From Sipunculus nudus (Eukaryota; Annelida; Sipuncula; Golfingiida; Sipunculidae): a stretch of 64,000 nucleotides of DNA. The stretch is taken from NCBI GenBank assembly GCA_026874595.1, contig CM049312.1:55555429-55619428 (forward strand), in the 5' to 3' direction. A model generated the notes under the pieces. It saw only the letters and a program-made list of their open reading frames with translations. It ran no database searches and was not told the DNA's origin. Made by a program: the position numbers and the translations under genes. Shown one piece after another: positions 45,340 through 57,110 of this stretch (positions within the stretch are counted from its first letter, which is position 1; each line of letters begins with the position of its first letter).

Positions 45340-46403
45340 TAGCCCTCAGCCCTTAGGCTGATAGGCTATTGTCGTCACCCAAGCTGTCCGTCCGTCCGTC
45401 CGTCCGTCTGTCTGTCCGTCCGTCCGTCCGTCCGTCCGGCGTCCGTTAACTTTTACCTTGTGAGCGGGATATCTTGAAAAGGATTCACCGTCAGAATTTT
45501 ATTTCCTCGGTAAAGATGTATATCGACAAAATCTCGGTCAAGTTCGAAGATGGGTGACCTTAACCCATTTTTCTACATTTTAGAGCTGATTATAGAAAAA
45601 CACTTAGATGCTTATTACTCAGGAACCATTTGGTGGATTTTCACAAAATGTACTATGATTATTGGGACTGATAATCTGTACCTGCTAAACAAGTTTGGTG
45701 GCGCCACCTACAATTTCTGATTTTTAATGAATTTTTATCGGATTTTTCAACTTTGGGCTTGTGAGCGGGATATCTCTAAAAGGTTTCACCGTAGGAATTT
45801 TATTTTTTCGGTGAAGATGTATATTGACAAAATCTCAGTCAAGTTCAAAGATGGGTGACCTTGACCTGCTTTTCAAGGTCACAGAGCTGATTATAGAAAA
45901 AACATTTAGAAGCTTATTTCTCAGGAACCATTGGGTGGATTTTTACAATACTTACTATGATCAAAGGGACTGATGGTGTGTAACTGCTGCACAAGTTTGG
46001 GGGCGCCCCCTTCAATTTCTGATTTTTAATGAATTTTTCTTGGATTTTTCAATTTTGGCCTTGTGAGCAGGATATCTCTAAAAGGATTCACAATAGGAAT
46101 TTTATTTCTTTGGTGAAGATGCATGTCAACAAAATCTCGGTCAAGTTCGAAGATGGGTGACCTTGACCTGCTTTTCAAGGTCACAGAGCTTACAATAGAA
46201 TAAAACTTAGAAGCTTATTTTCAGGAAGCATTTGATGGATTGTTATGAGTCATGGTACATACCTCTCCATTTTAAATTTATAACTGAGACATGTACAGAT
46301 ATACATCCATGTGAGAACAGATATTTAGTACTTTTCACTGTTACCACCTCTAAACACTGTTCTTTTGGCTGAGGGCTTTTGTCAGCTTCTGCTGATATTC
46401 TAG
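45340..46403 (+). mobile_element. Helitron-like family F5, nested in F4
   Basis: The 5' end TAGCCCTCAGCC (45340-45351) folds on GGCTGATAGGCTA (45356-45368). GGCTGAGGGCT recurs at 46367-46377, then hairpin TCAGC-ttct-GCTGA (46382-46395), TATT and CTAG (46400-46403). A cgtc/cgtctgtc run lies near 45388-45440. Three diverged units of about 300 bases share 'gtgagc(g/a)ggatatct', 'gatgggtgacctt(g/a)acc' and 'ttttcaaggtcacagagct', with GGTGGCGCCACC at 45697-45708. On both sides the host F4 repeat continues ('gacctactttt' and 'accatttgacgg'). No protein encoded. Confidence 0.85.
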
Positions 46404-46680
46404 TTACCATTTGACGGTGCTCTAACATAGAAAATTTCATGAAAAAGTGCACATGTATGGACTTTTTATCGCAGTGCCTGCAGATACCGGCCTGATTTTT
46501 GGTGTGTAGGCAGATATTGACCAGTTACAGATCGAGTTCTTGTTTTGTCCCAGTTGACCTACTTTTGACCATTTGACTGCTCCTGAACATAGAAAGTTTC
46601 ATGAAAAATAGAAATTTTCATAACAAATGAATATGTACTGACTTTTTTTCCTCAATGCCTGCAGATACCACCCTGATTTT

Positions 46681-49600
46681 TAGCTCAGCTGACTATAAGT
46701 CATCTGAGCTATAGTCATGGTCCATTGTCCGTCGTCCGTCCGTCTGTCTGTCCGTCCGTCCATCCGTCTGGATGTCCGTCCGTAAGACTGGCACGTTTCG
46801 ACACCGTTTGACCTACGAATCTGAATTTCGGCATACAGTTAGATGTCCCCATAATCTCCTACCATGCCAAAAATTGGGTCAATAGGACTTCGTTGCTTTG
46901 AGATATTAAGGAAAAACTTCAATTTTTTATTAGAAATCTATTTTCACACTTCAGGACTGCCTAATATCAAAACCACTCATCTGGTTTTCTTCATATTTAC
47001 CATAAATATTCCTCTATATAGTTCCTATGTACATGCCAGATATTAAGTCAGTATTATATAATTTAAAAAAGTTATGTGCCCAAACATAATGGACTTTGTG
47101 AAAAAATCAGGAAGATATTTGGTCACTTAAGACCAAAAGTGTTAAAGGTAGGGACTTTTTTCCAGTAATACAACTTTAATTAATCAAAATTTAATTGTAT
47201 ACCAAAAATTAGATCAAAATTTGTTAAATTTTTTTAATTATTGGCAAAAATATAAAATAGGTACCTTAAATTTTGCCCAACTTTGGCCGTGGCACGTTTT
47301 TTTCCTGTAAGTAATGTGGATTTAATTTTCACATCATGTATACATAAGGATTTAATCTGTCAAAATCTGAAATTTGAAAATAAAAGCTGCAAAATTAGGC
47401 TAGTTATTGAATTTTTTTGGAGGCTCTTGTTGTATTCCCTTACATTGTCAAGCAGTCCACTTTGATGACTGTAGGTCATTCAGTGCACATCTCTATGCTC
47501 CCCAGGCTGTTGACATAATTTTAGATGTCCCAAAAATCTCCTACCATACCGAAAATTGGGTCATTAGGACTTTGTTCCTTCGAGATATTAAGGAAAAAAA
47601 ACTCTTGTTTTCCATAAAAAAAAGCCATTGTTACACTTCAAGGCTGACTAATATCAAAACCACTGATCTGTTTTTGATCGTATTTAGTATTCACATTCTT
47701 TTATACATTTTCTATGAACATACCAAAAATTAGGTCAGTTTTGGGTATTATTTTGAAGTTATGGGCCAAAACATAATGCAATTTTTTTAAAAATCAGGAA
47801 ATATATTTACTCACCTAACATGAGAATTGCTGAACCTAGAGACTTTTTTTCCAGGAATATAACTTTATTTAATCAAGATTCAATTGTTTACCCAAAATTA
47901 GATCTGAATTTTGCAAATTTTTCAAGTTATTAGCATAAATAAAAAATCAATACCTTAAATTTTGTCCAACTTTGGCACTGTTGATTTAATTTTCCCAGCA
48001 TATATGCATAAGGATTTAATCTTTTAAAATCTGAACTTTCAAAAGAAATTAATTGGAATGAATAGCTTTTATTCATGTTTTCATACACCATGTCAAGTGT
48101 TGTTTACATCTAGCCCACCTAGTAGTACAGCCTTCACTTGCATTATGTAACCCACCCCAGGCAGCTTACCTTGGCCCAGCTTGGCCACTACTAGCAGGCT
48201 TCCCCTCTGCACTGCACTCATCCCCCCCCCCCCCCAGCTGGTGCATAAACTAGATGAATGTTATAATTTTTCTGTATTTTATTTTATTCTTGGACATGCT
48301 ACATTTTAGATTTTGTATTGAACCACCAGGGTTACAATGATTAAAGTGTACATTTCATTGTGTCCACAAAGTGGTCTATTGCTGTGAAAGTGTGGATGTT
48401 CATGACATAAGTAATTCCTTACTTTAGAAGAGTAAAAACTTCACCAGGTGTGAAATTGACTATTAATTCCAGTAATTAATTAAAACTGGGATAGTAATTA
48501 GCACAATGATATTGTTTGTCCCTCATTCAACCAACAGTGTGTATACTTTATTTGAAAAGATGTTTTATTTTATCAAATTTACTTTTATTTTATTTTGGTG
48601 AATAAAATTAAGCATGTCCTGAAAACTCCAATGTGCAAAACTTTTTAATAGTGATTCAAGGAATATTCTTGTAGATGCCATGTTGTGGCATTATTTTCTT
48701 TTAAAATCAGTTTAAACATTTATGATATAAAAATAATAAAATATATGTGTATGCATAATATGACCCAATGTTTTTTACTCTGTATATATAATGATTGCAA
48801 CTTTTGCAACAATTCCAATATTTTAACTTATCTTTTCAGGTTTTTTAATTAAAAATTTATAAACCTGTAAATAAAAAAATGATTCAGATAAAAACTTCTT
48901 AATGAAAAAGTGGATCTGCTTAAAAAAAAAGGATTATATATAAACTTAAATGCATTATTCTCTTGAAAGTGAAATAAAGGTATTAGTCCATTCTGTCCAC
49001 TTGCCTGTCCATCTGTAAATTTTCGTTTGCAACTCAGTATCTCAAAACTTTTACTGTTTTTCTTCATGACAGTCTTGTCAGAATATTAGTTTGCAATCAT
49101 ATATTTAGAACTTTACTATAACCAAGTAGGAGGGCCCCTTTCCTCTTAGCTTTTCATATTCTTATATAAATGAAAAACATTACAATAGATTATTTCTACA
49201 TCCACCTTCGTGCTGCCCTCACTTTTCCCTTCTCCGAACCCCATCCCAAAGTCAGCCTCAGTAAGTAAGAACAAGATGAATCAGATATATTCATACTTTA
49301 ATATTTTGTATAACTATTCGTCCATAGGTACCTATGTACATGCCAGAAATTATGTCAATATTGTGTAATATGTAGACATAGTGGGCATCACAATAATGTA
49401 CCTTGTCAAGACTAAAGAGATATTGTGTCATACAGTCACATATTCATACATCACTTCATCAGCATAGTTAATCATAACATCATATCTGTCAAATTGAACG
49501 CTTGCAGACTACCATACACTTTAGATCCTTCAACAAATAGCCTTATCATCATTCTACTACTGCTTATTACTGCTGTCATTGCATTCATATTTGCTCAAAT

Positions 49601-49843
49601 ATATCACAATTTTCAACCCCTCCTAAATAAATAAAAAATAAACCACTTTATTTGACTCTATTAATCCATCAGTCAGGTAATTTCATTTATCATTTACTCA
49701 CATATTACATTACATTCCTTTATAATAGCCCAACATGTACATGATATTCATAAGCTTTATCGACTCGATATAGTATCACAGTGGAGAAACATTTATAGTC
49801 CAATGACGATCAGCTGAGCGCCATGACCCATGGGTCCCTTGTT
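46681..49843 (+). mobile_element. Helentron-like family F6, copy A, nested in F4
   Basis: The 5' end TAGCTCAGCTGACT (46681-46694) folds on AGTCATCTGAGCTA (46698-46711), followed by a gtccgtccgt run. TCAGCTGAGC recurs at 49810-49819, then the hairpin GACCCATGGGTC (49825-49836) and CCCTTGTT. Insertion appears to be between T residues, as in Helentron/Helitron2 elements. F4 repeat sequence stands on both sides ('ccctgattttt' and 'tgtgtgggcagat'). The 5' 1.4 kb matches copy B, with two internal ~700-bp diverged repeats ('ctaccat(g/a)cc(a/g)aaaattgggtca'). No Rep/helicase seen in 3.2 kb, so non-autonomous. Confidence 0.8.
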
Positions 49844-50190
49844 TATGTGTGGGCAGATAATGACAGTTACAGATCGAGTTCGCGTTTCGTCCCGGTTGAC
49901 CTACTTTTCATTGTTTTACGGCTCCTAAACATAGAAAATTTCATGAAAGACAGAAATTTTTATGGAAAATGCACTTGTATGGACTTTTTTTTTACAATGC
50001 CTGCATATACTGGCATGATTTTTGGTGTGTTGCTTGATAATGACCCGTTACAGATCGAGTTTGCATTTTGCCCTTGTTGACCTACTTTTGACCATACGAC
50101 ACCTCCTGAACTTAAAAAATTTTTCAAAATTTTACAAATGTTTCTAATTTGTCCCAGGCGGGGGCATTCGTGTCGTTCCGACACATCTAG

Positions 50191-51729
50191 TTTTCTTGTG
50201 TTTCCATGCTCCTATCAACACCTGATTATTCATTCCTCACAGGTATTTCAAAAGAGTTCACATGCCGCCATCTTTTATACACAATAAATCCTGGATAAAG
50301 GAAGCCAGGTTTCAGAAATAAAAATAGACTAAAACAACATGGGCCCAGTTCTGCAGATTCATTTAAATTACCTCTTTGTCCTGTTATTAAAATTGTGCTT
50401 ATAACTTTATACATATTTTATCTATCTTATATAACTGTATCCATATTGTAACTGACATAATTTATACCAATTTCTGTTCTGTTATCTCCATATGCTTTTA
50501 TATAATTATGAGACAAACAATACTGTTTCATGAAGTCTTCATGTTGTGGTTATATATGTATCAGTAATGATACAGTCATGTCATACAGTATCCATTCACT
50601 GAAAAATAACTGACTTTTTAGTGTAGTTTATTCAATTCAGTTATCACAACCTGCCATTGTTTTAACACACTTCCTGTTGTTTATGTGTAACTTAATGACT
50701 GCCTCAAATCTATTCTTGGTCAGAGTAGAATTACCTTTTCCCACAAGGCATTGTTTTGCTCATCTGTTGTTTGCTCAAAACATATCAAGTATTTTCAAGC
50801 AGATTTTCACAGTACTTAGTTAATGTGGATGGGTAAATTACATCTTTTGATGTTGATCTAGATCTATATATAGTTCCTAAGTCTGAGACAAAAGTTCATA
50901 GAAAAAATGACCAAAATGTCTCTTGGTAAAAAAAAAATGACAAACTGTCCATGGTCAAAAGTAAAGAAAAGAGAAAATGCAGATCTTAATTTGATGAGCT
51001 ATCTTGGTATCACAAAAGTAGTATTTTTTTGTGTTTATCTTGACAAAGATGAAACTCATGATTCTAGAATTAAATGGCACAGACAACATGTTTGCATGCT
51101 GACAAAATGTCACAGACAAAATGATTGATCAAATTTACACAAAACTCTAGTTTGATCAATTGTTTTGTTGTGTCTGTTTTGATGTTGATCCGGAGATAGA
51201 TGTACCCCCTGAGCTCAGGATCAAAAGAGAACCGAATGGACCATTGTACTGCATTCCTTTGAATTAAATGGCTCTGTGGATTGAAGAAAAAAGAGACAGA
51301 CTAGAAGTAAGATTACATCATCTATTGAATTCATATCTTCTCTGACAACCAAGTTCTTGACAAACCAGCAGTCTTTTCTACTCCTCCCCTGGATGTAGTG
51401 TCTGCTCTCATAATCTAATGGAGGTTCAGTATTTAGGCCTTCCTGGCAGGTGTGGCCACCAAAGACCAACAGACAGTGATATTCCTTAATTATAGTTTTT
51501 CCAAGGTGTGTGCTTAATAGCAATTGGGTATAGATAGCAATCAATGCCAGTCACATCTTCATTTGTAGCATGTTATCTCAAGAACTATTTGAGTAATTGC
51601 AGTCAGATTTTTCTGGTGATTGTTACCAATAAAAAGATGTGTGCAATGTAATGTTGCACACATAAAAAACCAAGGTGGCAGTTGTGGAATTCTTTATGCA
51701 CACTTTGTCTCAAGAACCTTGGTAGAGCA
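50191..51729. other. Unique sequence
   Basis: No gene supported. A stretch at 50880-51180 has repeated 'gacaaaatg/gacaaactg' words but no fixed period. Confidence 0.5.
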
Positions 51730-52440
51730 AGGCTAAGATCTTCTTTCTTTCTGTGAATGTAGTGTCTGCTGCTCTGACCTGTGGGTTTTTGTATTGCACA
51801 TCAAGACCAAGTTCTCCATGGGTTACGGCTACCTGAGAAACAAACTGACTTATTCCATAATTGATCCAGGTTCTTCCTTGTAATGTAGTGTCTGCTTCTG
51901 TGAACCAGTAGGTTTATTTATTGTGTATCAAGACAAGTTTTACATGGGTCCAGCTACCTAAGAAACAATTAAACTAACAGACAAATTCCATAATTGATCC
52001 AGGTTCTGCCTCATAATTAATATAGTGTCTGCTTTTTCAAACCAGTCAGTTAATGTATTGTGGATCAAGACTAAGTTCTACATAGGTCCAGCTACCTAAG
52101 AAACAAATTAACAGACATATTCCATAATTGATCCAGGTTTTTCCTCATAATTAATGTAGTGTCTGCTTCTTCAAACCAGTCAGTTAATGTATTGCGGATC
52201 AAGACCAAGTTCTACATAGGTCCGGCTACCTAAGAAACAAATTAACAGACATATTCCATAATTGGTCCAGGTTATTCCTCATAATTAATGTAGTGTCTGC
52301 TTCTTCAAACCAGTCAGTTAATGTATTGCGGATCAAGACCAAGTTCTACATAGGTCCGGCTACCTAAGAAACAAATTAACAGACATATTCCATAAATTGA
52401 TCCAGGTTATTCCTAGTAGTTTAGTGTCTGCTTCTGTAAA
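51730..52440 (+). repeat. ~134-bp tandem array, about five units
   Basis: 'ataattgatccaggtt.ttcc', 'tagtgtctgcttctt(c)aaac' and 'ctacctaagaaacaa' recur near 51857, 51990, 52123, 52258 and 52392. The third to fifth units are nearly identical, and the outer units are diverged, as expected for unequal exchange. An isolated related block is near 51393. Confidence 0.85.
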
Positions 52441-53041
52441 CCAGTGCTTCACTGCAGGAACTGAGTTTCACACAGGTCTGTCCATTGATCCGGAGAGAAA
52501 AGAGCAGCCTCACTGTCCCCACCTGAGCCAGTTTCCTGTATACTCTTACAAGCACCCTTACTTGCCATGTATTGACAGATATTGTTTCTGAGTTGTTTTT
52601 CACTGATGTGTCCCTGGCCAGCTGCCTCCTTAATTTAACAAGATGCTCCAGGCATGAAGATGGGAAAAGATGCAGCTTGTGATGGTGTGACACAGGTGTG
52701 CTGCTTAATCTGAGTGCTAAGACAGGCCCTTTGTTATGGTTCATAATGGGTACTTATGGCAAATTAAAAAAAAATCATGCTGGTTATAATAAATTTATAT
52801 TTTGAAACAGGTCTGCACTGCCTCAGCCCAGTTCGTATCAAACAGGATTTCAATGGACGGAATCACTAGAGGGAGTAGTTTCTGACTGATAGACCCTTAT
52901 TTGATAGAAATGTGAAATTCCTGAAGATTTATTGAAAAATATGGAAAATAGCCCACTTTGGTTTCTGACACTTCAGGACCAAATACAGATTTCTCAGAGG
53001 CTGGCAACTGAGGAGTTAAAAGACAAAGGGTTAATGCCAAA
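52441..53041. other. Unique sequence
   Basis: No supported feature. The opposing frames of 64 and 107 codons at 52397-52744 overlap and show no domain. Confidence 0.5.
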
Positions 53042-53459
53042 AACAGGCTTCTGTGGCTTAGGGGTAGAGCGCAGGACTCAAAGCCGGGAGATCGTGAGTT
53101 TGAATCTCAGCCGAGGCGGTGAGATTTTTCACGGTCGGCCCCCACCCAAGGTGAGCGCTCTGCAGGCTTGATGGGAAGGTCGTGCCAAACAGCCGTGTTT
53201 CACTCACAAACGAGTGCGCCTTTCGGGGGCTCCTCGGTGGTATGACCCAACAATGGGGATGATTACGCACCCAGGGCCCACAGGTGCAGTAGTCATCGGG
53301 CCTGGTTAACGCCAGGATATAAAATGAGAGGAAGCGTGTGATATTGCCCTGTCACATAGTCCGATACCGGAATGGAAATCTGCAGATGTACATAAATGTA
53401 GTTAAGTTAGCATTAAAAAAATGGAGGCGGTTACCTCCACCAAAAAAATTTAAAAAAAA
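53042..53459 (+). repeat. SINE-A, full-length reference copy
   Basis: Starts with a tRNA-like head: A-box-like 'tggcttaggggtagagc' and B-box-like 'gagtttgaatctc'. It continues through a conserved body and ends in an A-rich tail. It is flanked by the direct repeat 'aaagggttaatgccaaa' (53025-53041 and 53460-53476), a 17-bp target duplication typical of LINE-driven retroposition. The head is the internal RNA polymerase III promoter. Copies are at 1, 838 and 42297. Frames at 52932-53171 and 53058-53270 cross it and are not genes. Confidence 0.9.
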
Positions 53460-53476
53460 AAAGGGTTAATGCCAAA

Positions 53477-56139
53477 TGCTACTAAAGTAATATAGATTCT
53501 CAACATAATTTACACAGTTTTACATAAGTTACATGCATTAAATTTATAATTAGAATACTATAGAATAGTTATAAAGAATCTGTGTTAGAAAAGGCAGCAG
53601 CATAGATGATGATGATAATGACAGTGGTAGTTCCTGATAACGATAGTGGTTGTGGTAGTGATGATGATGATCACATTGAAGCTGGTGATGATGATGATGA
53701 TAGATAATGCTAGTGATGATCAATCAAAAGACAAAGTTACATTGAAAATTACGAAGATGGATAACAGTGATGAAGAAAAGTAACCATGATGATGAAAATG
53801 GTGATTAGTATTAGTAAGATTAATACAGTAAAGCAGCAGACGACCATAAAAAGCCAGGGTACAAAAACAGCATGAACTATAATGTCTGGAGGCCCAGAGG
53901 GCCAGTCCAGCGGACAAAACACAGAAGAATCACCACTGTGCCGGTGGGACTATATGGCTGGCAGGTGCCCTCGATATAGGTCCTTTGTACACATGCCATC
54001 CCATGATATATTTATCTGTCCTGAAACACTGGTATTCAAGCCACCATGTACTTAGTCAGCAATTCCGTAAGATGCATGGTCTAAAGACTCCCTGGAGCTG
54101 AAATATTAAGGTGATCATGTCATGGACATTGAGGAATATCTCTTACTCTTCCCTTGAGCATATAAATTACTATGCTTGTGTTACAGACAATGAGAAATAA
54201 TGAGAAATACCCTGTACTGTTCCCCTAAAGGTTAAATCTTATAATTATGAAGGTGCCTTTATTCTTTCTTTGAATGTATGTATTTAAATACTTATGTTAG
54301 AGACATCAAGGCATACACTTGAATGCTCCCCAACAAGGTTAAATGTCATTATTATTATGTTGCCCATAAAATTAATATTGTGAAACCTGTGTTTTGAGAC
54401 TGTGTGAATACTTTGGTTCACACAGGGATGGTCTTAATAGACAGGTGGTCTTTCAGACAGGTTCCACTGTATAGGAATATTCTTCATTGCTTGAGTGTTT
54501 AGAATAAGATGCTAACTTTATAGGGTAAGGAATCTTCTTAAATGGTCCCCAAATGACAGATGCTCAGATTATTAAGGTGCCTATCAGAGTACAGCAAGGA
54601 ATATTATTAATTCATCCCATGAGTGTATTTATTAAGACGCTGACCTTACAGAAACCAAGGAATATTGGTAACTGCTCCCCCAAGCTCAGGCTTCAGATTA
54701 TGAGGGTGCTTCTAAAGGTACCACAAGGAATATTCTTAACTCCTATGTGTGTTTATGAAGAGATTATAAATTAGAATGAAGTATGGGACACTGTTCATAA
54801 ATGCTTCCCATAAGAATGTACTGTGGTTGGCATTCGGTTGGTTTGTTAGGATTTCAATTTCTGGATTTTTAAGAAAAGGAAATTATTGTAAAAATAAAAT
54901 ATTTGTGAGTAATGTGATGCATCCACACATGTACAGCCATTTATACTACATCCTCATATGCATTTAATGTATACTATATCTGTAACACACCAGTATTAAC
55001 ATATATTTAATGTTATCTGTCAATTAAAGATGGATATTATTGATAATATCAAATCTTTTGTATATCTGCCAATATTGAAGAAGAATTTCTAATTTTTTTA
55101 TGTCCCCATAAATCCAAGCTCGTGTTATTGTAAAAGATCTTGCGAGCATATTAGGTAACTGGTATGATAATGGTCATGTAAACTATGTAATGTAAGATAG
55201 TAAAAATTAAATCCTCGCCAAACACTAGAGGTTCGAGAAATATTTAACCCACGAGTATGAAGCCAACTGAAGTATATAACAATTCTTATTGTATTCATAT
55301 AATCTTAAAAGCCATATTATTGCTTATGCAAATCCACTTTTTGATTTGCATATCCCCTTGTCTAAGGTTTTCACCATTTCACTATTATGCCTCAAGGTCT
55401 AATCATCGTCAAACAACCTTGGTTTAATTTAGCTTCAGAATTCATATTAATAATAATTTTAGACACAGTGATGTATATATATTTAGAATCCTTAGAATAT
55501 TCTCTATCAGATGAGATATATTTAAAAAGTGTAACAGTGTCCACTTTGAAAATTTAAAACTTGAAATGATTTAAAATGATTTTTCTTTAATTGGATATAT
55601 CTCAAAATTGGCATAAGGTATGTATGTGGAAATAGTATCATTTGAAACTACATATCTCCAGGCGTTTTTTTTTTGTTATATATTTATTGTCTTTTTTTCA
55701 TAATGAATTTTAAATTTTAAAAAAATGTGTGATGTTAACAATACTTATTTCGTTTAAATAACGTATTTCTACTACACTAAAAACGATATAGGAAAAAGAA
55801 AAAAATGCATTTTAGAATACTTGTTGATTTACCTATATGCAAAATTTGAAGACTATATTTGATGGTTTTTGAGAAATATCGCTCTGAAGACCATACAGTC
55901 TCCTGAAATACTGTTTTGAGAAAACGGCCAAAAACTGTTTGGGAAGAGAAATTTCGTTTTGAGTGGAAAACAGGGATATAAGTGCAAGTGACAGTTGTAT
56001 TTTTTCACTAAATGTTGGGATGAGAATCCGTTTCAATATATAAATTATTAATTATAAAATTTAATGGTTTATCAATGTTAAAAAAAAGGATTTTATTAGG
56101 CATCATGACAACTGGAGAACTGTCAAACTAAAGTAGGCG
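53477..56139. other. Unique AT-rich sequence with an imperfect GATGAT microsatellite
   Basis: 53604-53715 contains imperfect (gat)n and (gtg)-type runs. The rest holds no recognised feature. Repeated motifs like 'caaggaatatt.ttaa' near 54595, 54655 and 54725 hint at an old ~65-70-bp tandem array. Confidence 0.55.
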
Positions 56140-57110
56140 GAGCTTACTGGTCCGAGGGGTCGGTCATCGGTAATCAGGTCATGGGCTACCGCGCCGGGGC
56201 ACGCGTCAGGTGTGAAGTGACTGATAAGAACGATCACTCTGTTTACTCTGCGCTCTCATTCAGACCAACATATACCCTAATCTAATTAACAGCTTGTCTG
56301 TCCCTCTCTCTCTCATTAGATTTATTTACACCAGTCATATACGCGCTAAATCGTGCTGCAGCCGCTCTTCCTTTTTACCAATCGCTCTCATAGCTAAGAC
56401 TCCGGCGCGGTTCACTTCGCAAAATTTGTTAGCAGGCAACGTGGTGGTGGTGTAACTTGGTGCCGCATTCCTCTCACAAAATTCATTCTTGCAACGCAGA
56501 CCCATATTGCTGCACCACCCTCGGCGGAACCTTGTGATCAGCAGTATGTGACTGTCTCTCGTTCAAATAGCGAATTTTATCTTCGCTCATTCTGCTTTAT
56601 TTTCTTCGACCCATGACGTTCAGTTTGAAGATGTGTATATTATAGAAGAAGGAACGATGTATTCAGTAATGGTTTTGGCGATGTAATGATGGACCCTGGG
56701 AGAAAATGTTAAAGTGTATAACAGGGTCAATATTACAGAAATAACAATCGATAAATTCATATTTCTGGGTATATTCTTGGTGCCAGGACCCTTATTGGGT
56801 GACACTAACATATTTTAGGGCAGTGACATAGACATTATTCGGCGACTGGAGGAGTACGATGTACAGTTTACTTCTGGGTAAGGCTTATATGGGGGACCTG
56901 TTTGTATTAATTAGTGTCAATTAGTAAGTGCCGGTAATAAAGATAAGCTCTTTCCCGGCTGACTGACCGCGGCTTCCCCACGCCTGTCAATCAACCATTT
57001 GCCTAATACCGCGAGATTGCATGGTTAACCAATAAGCAACTTACAAGCTGCTAACTCTTGCCGAGCTGACAGCTGGTCCTGTTTGCACCCCATGTGGGGT
57101 TGACATCTGA
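56140..57110. promoter_or_regulatory. CpG-richer, promoter-like stretch
   Basis: CpG and overall GC rise clearly over the AT-rich flanks ('gtcggtcatcggt', 'ctaccgcgccggggcacgcg', 'ctccggcgcggttc', 'gactgaccgcggc'). CCAAT occurs at 56388-56392 and 57029-57033, and a CRE-like TGACGT at 56614. It is not built from any repeat seen elsewhere in this window. Such stretches often mark promoters and first exons. No gene can be defined, and the direction is unknown. Confidence 0.35.
56819..56877 (+). CDS. Possible short internal exon
   Basis: An acceptor-like 'acatattttag' precedes, and a donor-like GTAAGG follows, a 59-base segment. It is open in the frame reading 'SDIDIIRRLEEYDVQFTSG'. The residues look like a real protein segment and lie in the CpG-richer stretch, but 19 residues are too few to name a family. 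No partner exons were found nearby. Chance remains quite possible. Confidence 0.2.

Larger units (their letters stand above)
44785..50190 (+). mobile_element. Helitron-like family F4, interrupted by two elements
   Basis: The 5' end TGCCCCCGCCAC (44785-44796) folds on GTGGCCGGGGCA (44800-44811). GGCGGGGGCA recurs at 50157-50166 before hairpin GTGTCG-ttc-CGACAC (50170-50184) and CTAG (50187-50190), followed by T. The body is tandem units of about 180 bases ('cgcaatgcctgcagatattg', 'cagttacagatcgagttcgc', 'gttgacctacttttgacc'). F5 (45340-46403) and F6 (46681-49843) interrupt it, each inside a unit. Without them the element is about 1.18 kb. The first base pair TG differs from the TC of canonical Helitrons. 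Confidence 0.8.

Noticed and set aside
53049-53120. tRNA gene in the head of SINE-A (and at 21285-21360)
   Set aside because: Internal promoter boxes are present, but the sequence runs into the SINE body, lacks a convincing cloverleaf 3' half, and is flanked by retroposition hallmarks.
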